From Gracilibacter sp. BRH_c7a (lineage in GTDB: Bacteria; Bacillota; Desulfitobacteriia; Desulfitobacteriales; Syntrophobotulaceae): 64,000 nucleotides of DNA. The notes under the pieces were generated by a model. It made no database searches. It was not told where the DNA came from and worked only from the letters and a program-made list of their open reading frames with translations. Within the stretch, counting starts at the first letter, position 1; every line of letters starts with the position of its first letter. Where the stretch lies: NCBI GenBank assembly GCA_001516055.1, contig LOEZ01000040.1, positions 62,001-126,000 of the forward strand, written 5' to 3'. This document shows, one piece after another, positions 54,180 to 62,782 of this stretch. Position numbers and translations under genes: made by a program.

Positions 54180-54333
54180 TATCTTATTCCTCTTATTCCT
54201 AATAGTATTATAAAGTAAGTACTAATAATTTCCAAAAAAAATTGAAACCTAGTTGAATAATATACATATTAGATTTACAATAGTGATATAATAACATCTA
54301 GTTAACAATACTACATACAAGGAGAGTAATACT

Positions 54334-54981
54334 ATGTTGATGAGAATCAGAGAGCCTATTAACTCTATGTCACATCTTGTTGGGGCTGTATTGTCCTTGG
54401 CTGGACTTATAATCCTCTTAGTTAGGTCTATTCAAGCTGGTGGTGTAGTTCATCTGTTAGCAGCACTTATTTTTGGCTTAAGCTTGATTCTGCTTTATAC
54501 CTCTTCCATGATTTATCACGGGATTGTCTCTAGTGTAGAGGTAATACGGACACTCAGAAAAGTTGATCATTGTATGATCTATGTGCTCATTGCCGGTACA
54601 TATACACCCGTTTGTTTACTAACTCTCCAAGGCAAATTGGGAATAGGCCTTTTAATTGCTGTCTGGTCTCTAGCTATCTTAGGTATAATATTGAAGTTAG
54701 TATGGTTTGATGCCCCTCGTTGGTTGTATACAGGATTTTATCTCCTTCTTGGATGGCTGGCAGTATTCTTCATCTACCCTATCTCTTTAGCTTTACCAGG
54801 TAAAGGCGTACTCCTGTTGATTTTAGGCGGTCTTCTTTATACCGCAGGATCTGTTTTTTATGCGTTAAAACCTCAGAGACTGAGATTATGGAAGCTGGGG
54901 TTTCATGAGATATTCCATTTATTCATCCTCGGGGGTAGTATTACACACTATCTTTTTGTTTACTATTATGTTCTCTCGTAA
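54334..54981 (+). CDS. Hemolysin III / PAQR family membrane protein
   Basis: Seven transmembrane helices in 215 residues, with the metal-site motifs SSMIYHGIV, DHCMIYVLIAGTYTPVCL and GFHEIFHLFILGGSITHYLF (His pair). Bacterial members (YqfA/TrhA) affect membrane energy metabolism. Ribosome site AAGGAGAG. Its stop is directly adjacent to the stop of the converging gene. Confidence 0.92.
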   Translation: MLMRIREPINSMSHLVGAVLSLAGLIILLVRSIQAGGVVHLLAALIFGLSLILLYTSSMIYHGIVSSVEVIRTLRKVDHCMIYVLIAGTYTPVCLLTLQGKLGIGLLIAVWSLAILGIILKLVWFDAPRWLYTGFYLLLGWLAVFFIYPISLALPGKGVLLLILGGLLYTAGSVFYALKPQRLRLWKLGFHEIFHLFILGGSITHYLFVYYYVLS

Positions 54982-55230
54982 TCATTCATCAAGCATTTTT
55001 TGAAGTTGATCGTTTAGTATCTGTCCATTTCTTTGATAGGATTGGATATCTATTCGTTCAAGTACTTTTAAGTACTGTCCATGCGCCCACATAGCCATCT
55101 GAAGATCATTGTTGTTTAGAAAATCCATACACTCTCCAAGCCATAGCACAGCATAATTGGTATCATTTTCAAGCTTGGTCTTAAGTGTATCCATTGTTTC
55201 GATAAATTGGTCAAGATCCTTACTGCTCAT
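54982..55230 (-). CDS. Small helical protein of unknown function
   Basis: 82 residues, predicted all-helical and acidic (DLDQFIETMDTLKTKLEND, then AVLWLGECMDFLNNNDLQMAMWAHGQ). Good ribosome site GGAGGTAACAATAA. No recognised family. Ends flush against the hemolysin III gene with no spacer. Confidence 0.7.
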   Translation of the reverse strand: MSSKDLDQFIETMDTLKTKLENDTNYAVLWLGECMDFLNNNDLQMAMWAHGQYLKVLERIDIQSYQRNGQILNDQLQKMLDE

Positions 55231-55342
55231 TTATTGTTACCTCCTATAAAATTTGGTTTTACTCCAAACAACCACCTTTTGTAAATAGGTGGTTGTAGTT
55301 ATTATATTTACATGTAAATTTGCATGTGAATATTAGTCGGGA

Positions 55343-55873
55343 CTAGAGTTTTTCTATATAGGACAGCATTTGATCCTTTGTTAGTAATCCTACCCTTTGG
55401 GCTCTGATTTTTCCTTCTTTATCGATAAAGACCGATACAGGGATTGAATTAACTTTATAAAGTCTAGATGCTTTCATATCAGGATCTAGGAGGACAGAGA
55501 AGCTAAAGCCATTGTTATCTATATATTTTCCAACAACGTTTTGGTTCTCTCCGACATTAACGGCCAAAATAACTAAATCTTTATCTGCATATTCGCGGTG
55601 AATAGCTTCTATATCGGGCATTTCTTGTTTGCAAGGGCCACACCAGGATGCCCAAAAATTGAGATAGACATTTTTCTGTCCCCGATAGTCTGACAGATTT
55701 ACAGTGTTACCATCCAAATCTGTTAATGAAAAGTCTGGTGCTAAATCTATCTTGCTAGAGTTTGGGGGCACTGGATTATCAGTTGCCGGTGGATCACCTA
55801 ATGGGTAAAACAGTAAAGAATAGATTACCAATCCTGCCAATAAAGCTAGAAGACCTAGAATAACTCTTTTCAC
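55343..55873 (-). CDS. TlpA/ResA-like thiol-disulfide oxidoreductase
   Basis: N-terminal membrane anchor (residues 4-23) and an extracellular thioredoxin domain with active site WCGPC (Cys78, Cys81) in FWASWCGPCKQEMP and the cis-proline SIPVSVF. It lies 22 bases downstream of ccdA, which would supply electrons. A paralogue is at 58147. Confidence 0.92.
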   Translation of the reverse strand: MKRVILGLLALLAGLVIYSLLFYPLGDPPATDNPVPPNSSKIDLAPDFSLTDLDGNTVNLSDYRGQKNVYLNFWASWCGPCKQEMPDIEAIHREYADKDLVILAVNVGENQNVVGKYIDNNGFSFSVLLDPDMKASRLYKVNSIPVSVFIDKEGKIRAQRVGLLTKDQMLSYIEKL

Positions 55874-55895
55874 AGAAATCCTCCTTTTTCTAATC

Positions 55896-56597
55896 TTATA
55901 GGAAATTGAAGTTCAGATAGCTTCCTAAAACAACAATTTTATTGGTATAGACGAGGATACCAGTAATTATTAATAGAATCCCGCTGATTATGGAAACTGC
56001 TTGAATATATTTTGAGAACTTTTTAAAGTAATAAGTAAAACTACCTATAGCTAAAGCAGTAAGCAAGAACGGGATAGCCATTCCTAAGGAGTAGAACGTT
56101 AAGAGTAAAACACCATTCCAGATTGTATCGAGGCTGCTTGCATATAATAAGATCGAAGATAATATAGGTCCAATACATGGAGTCCAGCCGGTAGCAAAAG
56201 CCATACCTACAAAGACCGGACCTAATCGGCTTTTTTCTGCGAATGGAATCAATCTTTTTTCTTGGTAAAGCCAGCTTATCTTAAGCAGCCCTGTCAAATG
56301 AATACCCATTAGTATAATGAAGAGGCCAGCTACCTTTCTCAGTATATAGTTATACTCAGCAAACAGCTGCCCAATTGTACTGGCAGAGGCACCCATTATG
56401 ATGAAAATCAAAGAAAACCCTATGACGAACCCAGTTGCTTTAATCATCAGAACAGCACGCGCTTTATCAGTAGTCATCTCGCTTACGGCATTACCGGTTA
56501 GATAACTTAGATAAGCGGGTATAAGAGGAAGGATGCATGGTGAAAGAAAAGATAATAGTCCTGCCATAAATGCTAAGGCCAGAGATACATTTGTCAT
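55896..56597 (-). CDS. ccdA: CcdA/DsbD-like transmembrane electron carrier
   Basis: Six helices with the two redox cysteines in LSFLSPCILPLIPAYLSYL (Cys21) and FATGWTPCIGPIL. It moves reducing power from cytoplasmic thioredoxin to extracellular TlpA-type proteins. Start ATG 56597 chosen; a TTG at 56606 is possible. Same transcript as the TlpA-like gene. Confidence 0.92.
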   Translation of the reverse strand: MTNVSLALAFMAGLLSFLSPCILPLIPAYLSYLTGNAVSEMTTDKARAVLMIKATGFVIGFSLIFIIMGASASTIGQLFAEYNYILRKVAGLFIILMGIHLTGLLKISWLYQEKRLIPFAEKSRLGPVFVGMAFATGWTPCIGPILSSILLYASSLDTIWNGVLLLTFYSLGMAIPFLLTALAIGSFTYYFKKFSKYIQAVSIISGILLIITGILVYTNKIVVLGSYLNFNFL

Positions 56598-56683
56598 TAA
56601 GCACAAGAACCTACTTTCTATTATTTGGCATACTATTATTATAATTGATAACGAAAATTATTCCTACACTGAAATTAGATGAA

Positions 56684-56923
56684 TTACAAATCGGTCCCTA
56701 GTGCTGGAACAGCACTATATTCTTCCCAATACCTGCATAAACCACAGTACATGAAAGCTTTATAAGTATGGATATTCATATAGCCTATGTATTTAAGGAA
56801 TACTCCACAAGCTGGACATAGTTCACTGATAATATAACTTTCATCTATGGGGTTATAAAATGGTTTATATCTCTCTGCCTTTAAACCTCTCTCTATTTCA
56901 GGAAAACTTTTCCACTTATACAT
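56684..56923 (-). CDS. Small zinc-ribbon-like protein
   Basis: 79 residues with two CxxC pairs (Cys36/39 in ELCPACG and Cys60/63 in MYCGLCRYW), spaced as in a zinc ribbon. No further family recognised. Ribosome site GGAGGTAAACAATT. Confidence 0.7.
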   Translation of the reverse strand: MYKWKSFPEIERGLKAERYKPFYNPIDESYIISELCPACGVFLKYIGYMNIHTYKAFMYCGLCRYWEEYSAVPALGTDL

Positions 56924-57005
56924 AATTGTTTACCTCCAAAAGTTGATTGTTACTACTATAATATTCCAATAATTAACACCCGTTATTCGATAATGACATT
57001 TGAAG

Positions 57006-57029
57006 TCCAACAAAAATATTATTGTTGGA
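57006..57029. promoter_or_regulatory. Inverted repeat TCCAACAA / TTGTTGGA
   Basis: Perfect eight-base arms around AAATATTA in the 301-base gap between divergent genes at 56923 and 57225. Candidate operator for either gene. Nothing else in this gap is recognised. Confidence 0.4.
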
Positions 57030-57224
57030 AAAAATTACTTATTTGAGAGTTACTAATTAAGTTTTCCAAGGAGTTTTGACTATTAATAGAGAATTAATGG
57101 GATACGGGTTAGGAAGCCTTTCATTAATCATTCATTATGTAAAATAATGGGTTGGAAGGTATGTCTGCAGGTGGTAAGATTATTACCAGAAGCAATGTCA
57201 TTAAAGAATTTAAGGAGTGGTTAT

Positions 57225-57989
57225 ATGAGATATGTTCGGTTTGAAACAAGAGCCGGGGAAAAAAAGTATGGTGTTCTAAGTGATGATAAGATTAAAGTAA
57301 TTCAAGGGAGTATATTTGAAGATCACAGCATAACTGAAGAAGCTTACCCTCTGTATACAGTCAAACTATTAGCTCCTGTAGAACCGACAAAGATCCTTTG
57401 TATCGGCTTAAACTACGTAGATCATGCTAAAGAATTTGGCAAACCTGTTCCGGATGAACCATTACTTTTCCTCAAGCCCTCTACCAGTGTAATAGGCCCA
57501 GAAGAAAAAATTATTTATCCTCCTCAGACTCAGAATCTTCATTATGAAGTAGAACTAGCTATTGTTATCGGTAGAACAGCAAAGAATATAAAAAGGGCTG
57601 AAGCCTTAGAATATGTTTTTGGCTATACGGTAGGTAACGATATCACCGCCCGTGATCTTCAGAGTACAGATAGTCAATGGTCCAGAGCTAAAGGTTTTGA
57701 TACATTTTGCCCGTTAGGACCTTGGATTGAGACAGAAATTAATAATCAAGATAACCTTGATATTAAGCTCTACTTGAATGGAGAAGTAAAACAGAACTCT
57801 AATACCAATAACCTTGCTTTCAAGTGTGCTGATTTAATTGAATACCTTTCGGCCATTATGACTTTGCTACCGGGAGATGTGATATTAACCGGGACACCTG
57901 GAGGCATCGGATCAATGCAGCCAGGGGATAAAGTGGAAGCTTATGTAGAGAAGATAGGAACATTAACGAACACGATAGCTTTACCATAA
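57225..57989 (+). CDS. Fumarylacetoacetate hydrolase family protein
   Basis: 254 residues. Core motifs CIGLNYVDHAKEFG, FLKPSTSVIGP, LHYEVELAIVIGR (acidic metal ligands), GNDITARDLQ and ILTGTPGGIG. Acts on a C-C bond of a beta-keto-type acid or as an oxaloacetate decarboxylase or tautomerase; the substrate cannot be told. ATG 57225 follows TAAGGAGTGG; the longer frame from 57147 has no ribosome site. Confidence 0.9.
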   Translation: MRYVRFETRAGEKKYGVLSDDKIKVIQGSIFEDHSITEEAYPLYTVKLLAPVEPTKILCIGLNYVDHAKEFGKPVPDEPLLFLKPSTSVIGPEEKIIYPPQTQNLHYEVELAIVIGRTAKNIKRAEALEYVFGYTVGNDITARDLQSTDSQWSRAKGFDTFCPLGPWIETEINNQDNLDIKLYLNGEVKQNSNTNNLAFKCADLIEYLSAIMTLLPGDVILTGTPGGIGSMQPGDKVEAYVEKIGTLTNTIALP

Positions 57990-58029
57990 GGATAATTTGG
58001 TTATCGTACTACTGTTAATCGAACAAAAA

Positions 58030-58075
58030 AAGAGGGCGTAGCGAAACTTAAGTTTCGCTACGCCCTCTTTTTAAA
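58030..58075 (+). terminator. Strong terminator after FAH gene
   Basis: A 19-base perfect stem beginning AGAGGGCGTAGCGAAAC with almost no loop, flanked by A and T runs; works in both directions. Confidence 0.93.
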
Positions 58076-58146
58076 TAGATAGAGCCGTAAAAGCACTGTA
58101 CGAGTAGATATCTATGTGAGTCTGCAACTACCCGAGAAAAAATATG

Positions 58147-58653
58147 TTATTGAAGCTTACCTATCGCTTTTCTCATTTCTTCTTCGGTCATAAGCCCTTC
58201 TTTTTTAGTAACGATTTTTCCTTCTTTATTAATAAAGAAGGAGACAGGGATAGAAGCAGTCTTGTACTGACGTGCTACTTCCATTTCTAAATCCATTAAA
58301 ACGGGAAAGGTATAACCATTAGTTTTCATGTATTCCTCAACTGTAGCCTTGTCTTCACCTGTATTAACTGTAAGGATGACTAAACCCTTATCTTTATTTT
58401 CTTGATAGATCTTTTCAATGGCTGGCATCTCTTGGACACATGGTTCACACCAAGAAGCCCAGAAGTTTAAATAAATGTTTTCATCCTGATAGTCAGAGAG
58501 GGCTACCATATCGCCGTTAAAATCAGGAAGAGTAAAGTCCTTGGCTTCTTGTTTAAAGCCTAGAGCAGAACATCCGCTCATGAGTAGGGCGATGCAAACA
58601 AGAACTAGAAGTATTGTCATTATTCTAGAATGGCTTGCTATTGCTGTTCTCAT
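58147..58653 (-). CDS. TlpA-like thioredoxin lipoprotein
   Basis: Lipoprotein signal with LLMSGC (Cys28), thioredoxin domain with WCEPC (Cys69, Cys72) in FWASWCEPCVQEMP and SIPVSFF. Clear paralogue of 55343, but lipid-anchored rather than helix-anchored and with Glu-Pro in place of Gly-Pro in the active site, which should change its redox potential. Confidence 0.92.
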   Translation of the reverse strand: MRTAIASHSRIMTILLVLVCIALLMSGCSALGFKQEAKDFTLPDFNGDMVALSDYQDENIYLNFWASWCEPCVQEMPAIEKIYQENKDKGLVILTVNTGEDKATVEEYMKTNGYTFPVLMDLEMEVARQYKTASIPVSFFINKEGKIVTKKEGLMTEEEMRKAIGKLQ

Positions 58654-58710
58654 TATTAATATTCCTCCATGAAAATACTACTTTCAAAACCTCAGTAAGG
58701 ATTAACTCTG

Positions 58711-59874
58711 TCAAACAATTTTATTCTCTAATTCATCCATTATCTTTTCTAGCTGTTCTTCATCTGGGATATACTGAATTCGGATATTCTCCAAGGTATC
58801 AAAGCCGCATTCTTTCAAGTATTGTTCTACTTGTCCTATACTCTGACCGCTCCAACCGTAGGAGCCAAAAGCAAGGCCTATCCTATTTTTGGGTGCCAGG
58901 CCTCTAAGATAAGTCAAGAAGCTAGCGACGTTAGGCATTAGATTATTATTAAGAGTTGGTGATCCTACACAAATATACTTGGCAGTTTGGACTTCTGTCA
59001 TAATATCAGAGATGTGATTATCTTTTAGACCCATTGACCTAGTTTTATAGCCTTTGTTTTCAAAAGCACTGACAATCTTCTCCGCAATTATCTCAGTGGA
59101 ATGCCACATGGTATCATAGACTATGACAGCTTTATCTTCGGTAATATTAGCACACCATTTATCATATTCACTAAGAATAGCCGGCAGGTTGGAACGCCAA
59201 ATAATCCCGTGACTAGGAGCTATAATATCTAATTCCAGATTAGCCAAGGCATCGAGGGCTTTTTTTACTTGGGTACCGAAGGGCAATACAATATTGGCAT
59301 AATACTTTTGGGCTTCTTCCATGATTATTCCGAGAGGAAGCTGATCATCAAACCTTTCTGAAGATGCAATATGTTGTCCAAAAGCATCATTGGAAAATAG
59401 AATCTTCTCTTCAGGAAGATAAGTCACCATGTTATCCGGCCAATGTACCATTGGAGTATGGACAAAAGTTAGGTTCCGTTTTCCAATATTCAATACTTCT
59501 CCTGTTTTGGTAACTTGAAAGTTCCAATCTTCCTTATAATGTGCTTTGAGACCTTTTTCTCCGTTAGGAGTGGTCAAGATGGCAGCTTTTTTAGCTATGG
59601 CCAATATTTCAGGGAGACTCCCGGAATGATCAGGCTCAACATGATTGGAGATAACATAATCTATATCTGCTGGGTCAATTATTTCTGATATGCGCTCTAG
59701 CATTTCGTCAACTAAGTGATATTTCACAGTATCAATTAAAGTAATCTTTTCATCAATAATCAGAAATGCATTGTATGTAGTTCCACGCTGAGTAAGATAA
59801 CCATGGAAGTTTCTTATGTTCCAGTCAATAGCTCCTACCCAATAGATATTATCTTTTAGCTTGATAGGTTTCAT
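58711..59874 (-). CDS. fprA: Flavodiiron protein (A-type flavoprotein)
   Basis: 387 residues. Metallo-beta-lactamase-like domain with the di-iron motif NHVEPDHSG (HxExDH) and FSNDAFGQH, followed by a flavodoxin domain from about 250 (VIVYDTMWHSTEIIA, GSPTLNNNLMP, FGSYGWSG). Reduces oxygen to water and/or nitric oxide to N2O in anaerobes. Transcribed alone. Confidence 0.95.
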   Translation of the reverse strand: MKPIKLKDNIYWVGAIDWNIRNFHGYLTQRGTTYNAFLIIDEKITLIDTVKYHLVDEMLERISEIIDPADIDYVISNHVEPDHSGSLPEILAIAKKAAILTTPNGEKGLKAHYKEDWNFQVTKTGEVLNIGKRNLTFVHTPMVHWPDNMVTYLPEEKILFSNDAFGQHIASSERFDDQLPLGIIMEEAQKYYANIVLPFGTQVKKALDALANLELDIIAPSHGIIWRSNLPAILSEYDKWCANITEDKAVIVYDTMWHSTEIIAEKIVSAFENKGYKTRSMGLKDNHISDIMTEVQTAKYICVGSPTLNNNLMPNVASFLTYLRGLAPKNRIGLAFGSYGWSGQSIGQVEQYLKECGFDTLENIRIQYIPDEEQLEKIMDELENKIV

Positions 59875-59986
59875 ATCTGATAATCACCTCATAAACCTTT
59901 ATTTGTAAAAATTTGCTTATTTGATATTATAACATTTTTTATTCCAAGAGTCTTGAAAGGGGATGTAAAAATGTTAGACTTCAGAA

Positions 59987-60718
59987 TTAAGATACACCTT
60001 TGAATGGACGGACCTTAGCTTCCAAGCTAAAGAGGAAGGGGTAATTCTTACTCAAGTGTTCTAGATAACTCAACCATTCTATAATGAGTTGTCTATATAT
60101 CCGATTAATATCACCGGCTAGGTGTTCAAAATCGGTTTCTGAGAGATTTCCACTTGAAGTTCTATTTATAAGCTCTTCAGACAGATGGAAAGTAGCTAGC
60201 AACAGATTGGTGAAAGACTCATCCTCCAAGAGATTAGGGTTTTGTAGAAGCTGAACCATAAAATCTCTTTTTTTGAGAAGCAATTCATGAACATCATCAA
60301 AGCTGCATGTTATACCTATCTCAAAATTAGTACTTCTGATTCTTTCCTTCGCTAGTTGGAAAGATTGGAGCGTCCACTTGTCTGTAATGACGAGTTGTTG
60401 GTCAAGATCCTGAACGTTCTGACAGAAGACCGATAGCTGAGTTAGTAATTGCTTGCCAATCTCAGTATAAAAAACCCCTATAATCATATTCTTCTTACGT
60501 GCATTAATCTTGTGTTCTCTAAGAGCAAGCAAATTATCTAGCAAGAGTGTAGTGAAGATTACGTATATAGGAAGGAAAGCTAAATTAAGGATAAAACTAT
60601 CCAAGATATACTCTAATTCTCCGGAATATAAATAATAAATAAAATATAACATGAAAGAGATTGCCAAGAAAAGAAGGATTATCCACCTGTTAGCATAATG
60701 TTTCTTCAGATTCATCAT
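59987..60718 (-). CDS. Two-helix membrane protein of unknown function
   Basis: 243 residues. Two N-terminal transmembrane helices (about 12-30 and 40-60), then a helical cytoplasmic region (ALREHKINARKKNMIIGVFYTEIGKQLL...). No known domain. Two adjacent ATG codons follow AGGAGG. Divergent from the Panacea-like gene at 60897. Confidence 0.65.
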   Translation of the reverse strand: MMNLKKHYANRWIILLFLAISFMLYFIYYLYSGELEYILDSFILNLAFLPIYVIFTTLLLDNLLALREHKINARKKNMIIGVFYTEIGKQLLTQLSVFCQNVQDLDQQLVITDKWTLQSFQLAKERIRSTNFEIGITCSFDDVHELLLKKRDFMVQLLQNPNLLEDESFTNLLLATFHLSEELINRTSSGNLSETDFEHLAGDINRIYRQLIIEWLSYLEHLSKNYPFLFSLEAKVRPFKGVS

Positions 60719-60896
60719 TTATAGCTCATTCCTCCTATATAAAAACAATAAACTAAAAACCTCTTCAATTATAAAGCGAAATACATAAATAATCCATTCT
60801 TTATAGGCCTTCGATTTTCTTGGATAAATGAAGCAAAGCAGGCATATGTATTACAAAGCACTTCTTCATTTAGACTTGAAAAACGGAGGAGAGATA

Positions 60897-61364
60897 ATGA
60901 TTTATAAGATTGCCAATGCTATGCTAACCTTTGATTCTATATCTAGACCAAAGTTACAGAAGCTTTGTTATTATGCCTATGCTTGGTATATTACTTTCTT
61001 CGGAGAGAGATTGGTGAGTCAACTCTTTATGGCTGGCGAGCAAGGACCAATATGTCTTGAACTAGAGGCAAAATATCAGGAATTTGAACAAGAGCCGATT
61101 CCCAAGATAGGAAAAAAGCTCTCGGAAATTATTCCCGATGTAGAATTGAGAGAGTTTCTTAAAGCTATCTATGATGCTCATGGAGAATTAACTGATGAAC
61201 AGCTTGAAACAATGGCCTGCATGGAAGATCCTTGGATAAATGCTAGAAATAGAGAAGGGGAACTAAGCTGTATCTATGTGGATGAAGAAATCATTGAATG
61301 GCAGACTGCAAAAGTATTAAGAGAATTAAAGAGTGAGAATATTTACTCGATATATAATATCTAA
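60897..61364 (+). CDS. Panacea/SocA-like (DUF4065) protein
   Basis: 155 residues with the family core LTFDSISRPKLQKLCYYAYAW, then GEQGPICLELEAKY. Panacea (SocA-like) domains commonly serve as antitoxins that hold a variable toxin; here no small toxin gene is adjacent in the same direction. ATG 60897 follows ACGGAGGAGA; the longer frame from 60828 has no ribosome site. Confidence 0.8.
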   Translation: MIYKIANAMLTFDSISRPKLQKLCYYAYAWYITFFGERLVSQLFMAGEQGPICLELEAKYQEFEQEPIPKIGKKLSEIIPDVELREFLKAIYDAHGELTDEQLETMACMEDPWINARNREGELSCIYVDEEIIEWQTAKVLRELKSENIYSIYNI

Positions 61365-61382
61365 TATAGCTAATATGTAGAT

Positions 61383-61420
61383 AAAAAAGCACCCGAAACG
61401 AAGTTTCGGGTGCTTTTTTG
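61383..61420 (+). terminator. Terminator after Panacea-like gene
   Basis: Stem AAAAAAGCACCCGAAAC / GTTTCGGGTGCTTTTTT with loop GAA. Confidence 0.93.
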
Positions 61421-61563
61421 CTCTTTGTGACTTTTGTACTTATAATTACATGCTCTATAGAACTATAATTATGGTGAACTAAATATTATCTTTCACATGC
61501 TTAAAAAAGCGTGGGTGTTATTGACTTATAGTGGGATAAATTATTTGAAAAGGAGTCTTTTTG

Positions 61564-62091
61564 ATGGAAGGTAAATGGCCGTGGGTCAAAGCTGCAATTG
61601 CCTTGGGTGTTCTGAATATTATCATCTTTTTTTCAGCACACACTTTAGGGACAACAACTTTTTATGCTCAAACTACAGGATATATCACGAGTTTCTTCTT
61701 CCCGAACTGGTTTTCAGGTAGTGTTTGGACCCAAGGAACTTGTGGAGGAGATACCACGTTAAGCGTTGGTTGGCAATGGCTCTTTGTTCTAGGTTTGTTT
61801 ATCGGAGCTTTAGTAGCCAACAGAACCAGTAAACCCAGGATTGAAAAAGAGAACATTCCACCAATGTGGGTGGAAAGATTCGGAGATAATCCTAAACTAA
61901 GATACACAGTAGCGTTTATTGGTGGGTTTCTTCTACTATTTGGAGCTAGACTTGCCGGAGGATGTACCAGCAGTCATGTCATCAGTGGAATGAGCCAAAT
62001 GGCGGTCAGTGGGATTGTTTTCGGAATGGCTGTCTTTGCTTCCGGTATCCCAACTGCTCTACTGCTTTATAGAGGAGGGAAAACGAGATGA
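61564..62091 (+). CDS. YeeE/YedE-type sulfur permease, half-protein (second locus, 1)
   Basis: 175 residues, about five helices, with Cys60 (TQGTCGGDTT) and the family motif GARLAGGCTSSHVISG (Cys134). Pairs with 62088, which overlaps by four bases (ATGA). No tusA gene is next to this locus. ATG 61564 after AAAAGGAG. Confidence 0.88.
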   Translation: MEGKWPWVKAAIALGVLNIIIFFSAHTLGTTTFYAQTTGYITSFFFPNWFSGSVWTQGTCGGDTTLSVGWQWLFVLGLFIGALVANRTSKPRIEKENIPPMWVERFGDNPKLRYTVAFIGGFLLLFGARLAGGCTSSHVISGMSQMAVSGIVFGMAVFASGIPTALLLYRGGKTR

Positions 62092-62645
62092 ACTCTATTC
62101 TTGCTATAGTATTTGGAATAATGTTTGGCTTCATTTTACAAAGAGTTGGAGCCTTAGAGTATAAAAATATTTTAAAAACTTTACGGTTAATCGATATGCG
62201 GATTGCTAAGTTTATGTTTCTTTCAATAGGAGTATCTGCGCTGGGACTTTTCCCACTTCGAGCAATGGGTTTAATCAGATTACAGTTAATCGATTTTAAC
62301 CTTGTCGGAACCTTAATTGGTGGACTTATCTTTGGCGTTGGATTTGCTTTATCAGGTTACTGTCCAGGTACAAGTATTGGTGCTTGGGCTGAGGGCAAAA
62401 AAGATGCTGGATTTGTAATACTTGGCGGAATCTTTGGGGTGTTGGGATTTACCATAGTTCAAGGGAGTATTGGCGGCACTCTAGAAAAATTCAATTATGG
62501 ACGAATGATGCTTGGTGACTTTTTCGCACTCAACGACTTAGTATTAGCTGCTGTATATGCTATTGCTATAATCCTGATAGTTTATGCTGTAGAGAAGATC
62601 GAGGTAAATTTAAAACAAAAGAAAAGTCAAGGAATTGATTGTTAA
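62088..62645 (+). CDS. YeeE/YedE-type sulfur permease, half-protein (second locus, 2)
   Basis: 185 residues, about five helices, with GVGFALSGYCPGTSIGAWAEGK (Cys92). Together with 61564 it makes a full YeeE-like channel as in the common DUF6691/YeeE two-gene arrangement. A terminator follows. Confidence 0.88.
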   Translation: MNSILAIVFGIMFGFILQRVGALEYKNILKTLRLIDMRIAKFMFLSIGVSALGLFPLRAMGLIRLQLIDFNLVGTLIGGLIFGVGFALSGYCPGTSIGAWAEGKKDAGFVILGGIFGVLGFTIVQGSIGGTLEKFNYGRMMLGDFFALNDLVLAAVYAIAIILIVYAVEKIEVNLKQKKSQGIDC

Positions 62646-62675
62646 CGTCTCCTGAAACTCCTTCCTTCTATATTA

Positions 62676-62710
62676 GATAGCAAGCCTTTTGGCTTGCTAT
62701 CCTTGTTTTA
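62676..62710 (+). terminator. Terminator after second YeeE pair
   Basis: Stem GATAGCAAGCC / GGCTTGCTATC, short T loop, then CTTGTTTTA. Confidence 0.87.
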
Positions 62711-62782
62711 TTGAGGTGAGTTTGGTAATATTAAAAATTGAGGAACACATATTTACTCTCACTTCATTAAAGGAGAATCTAC

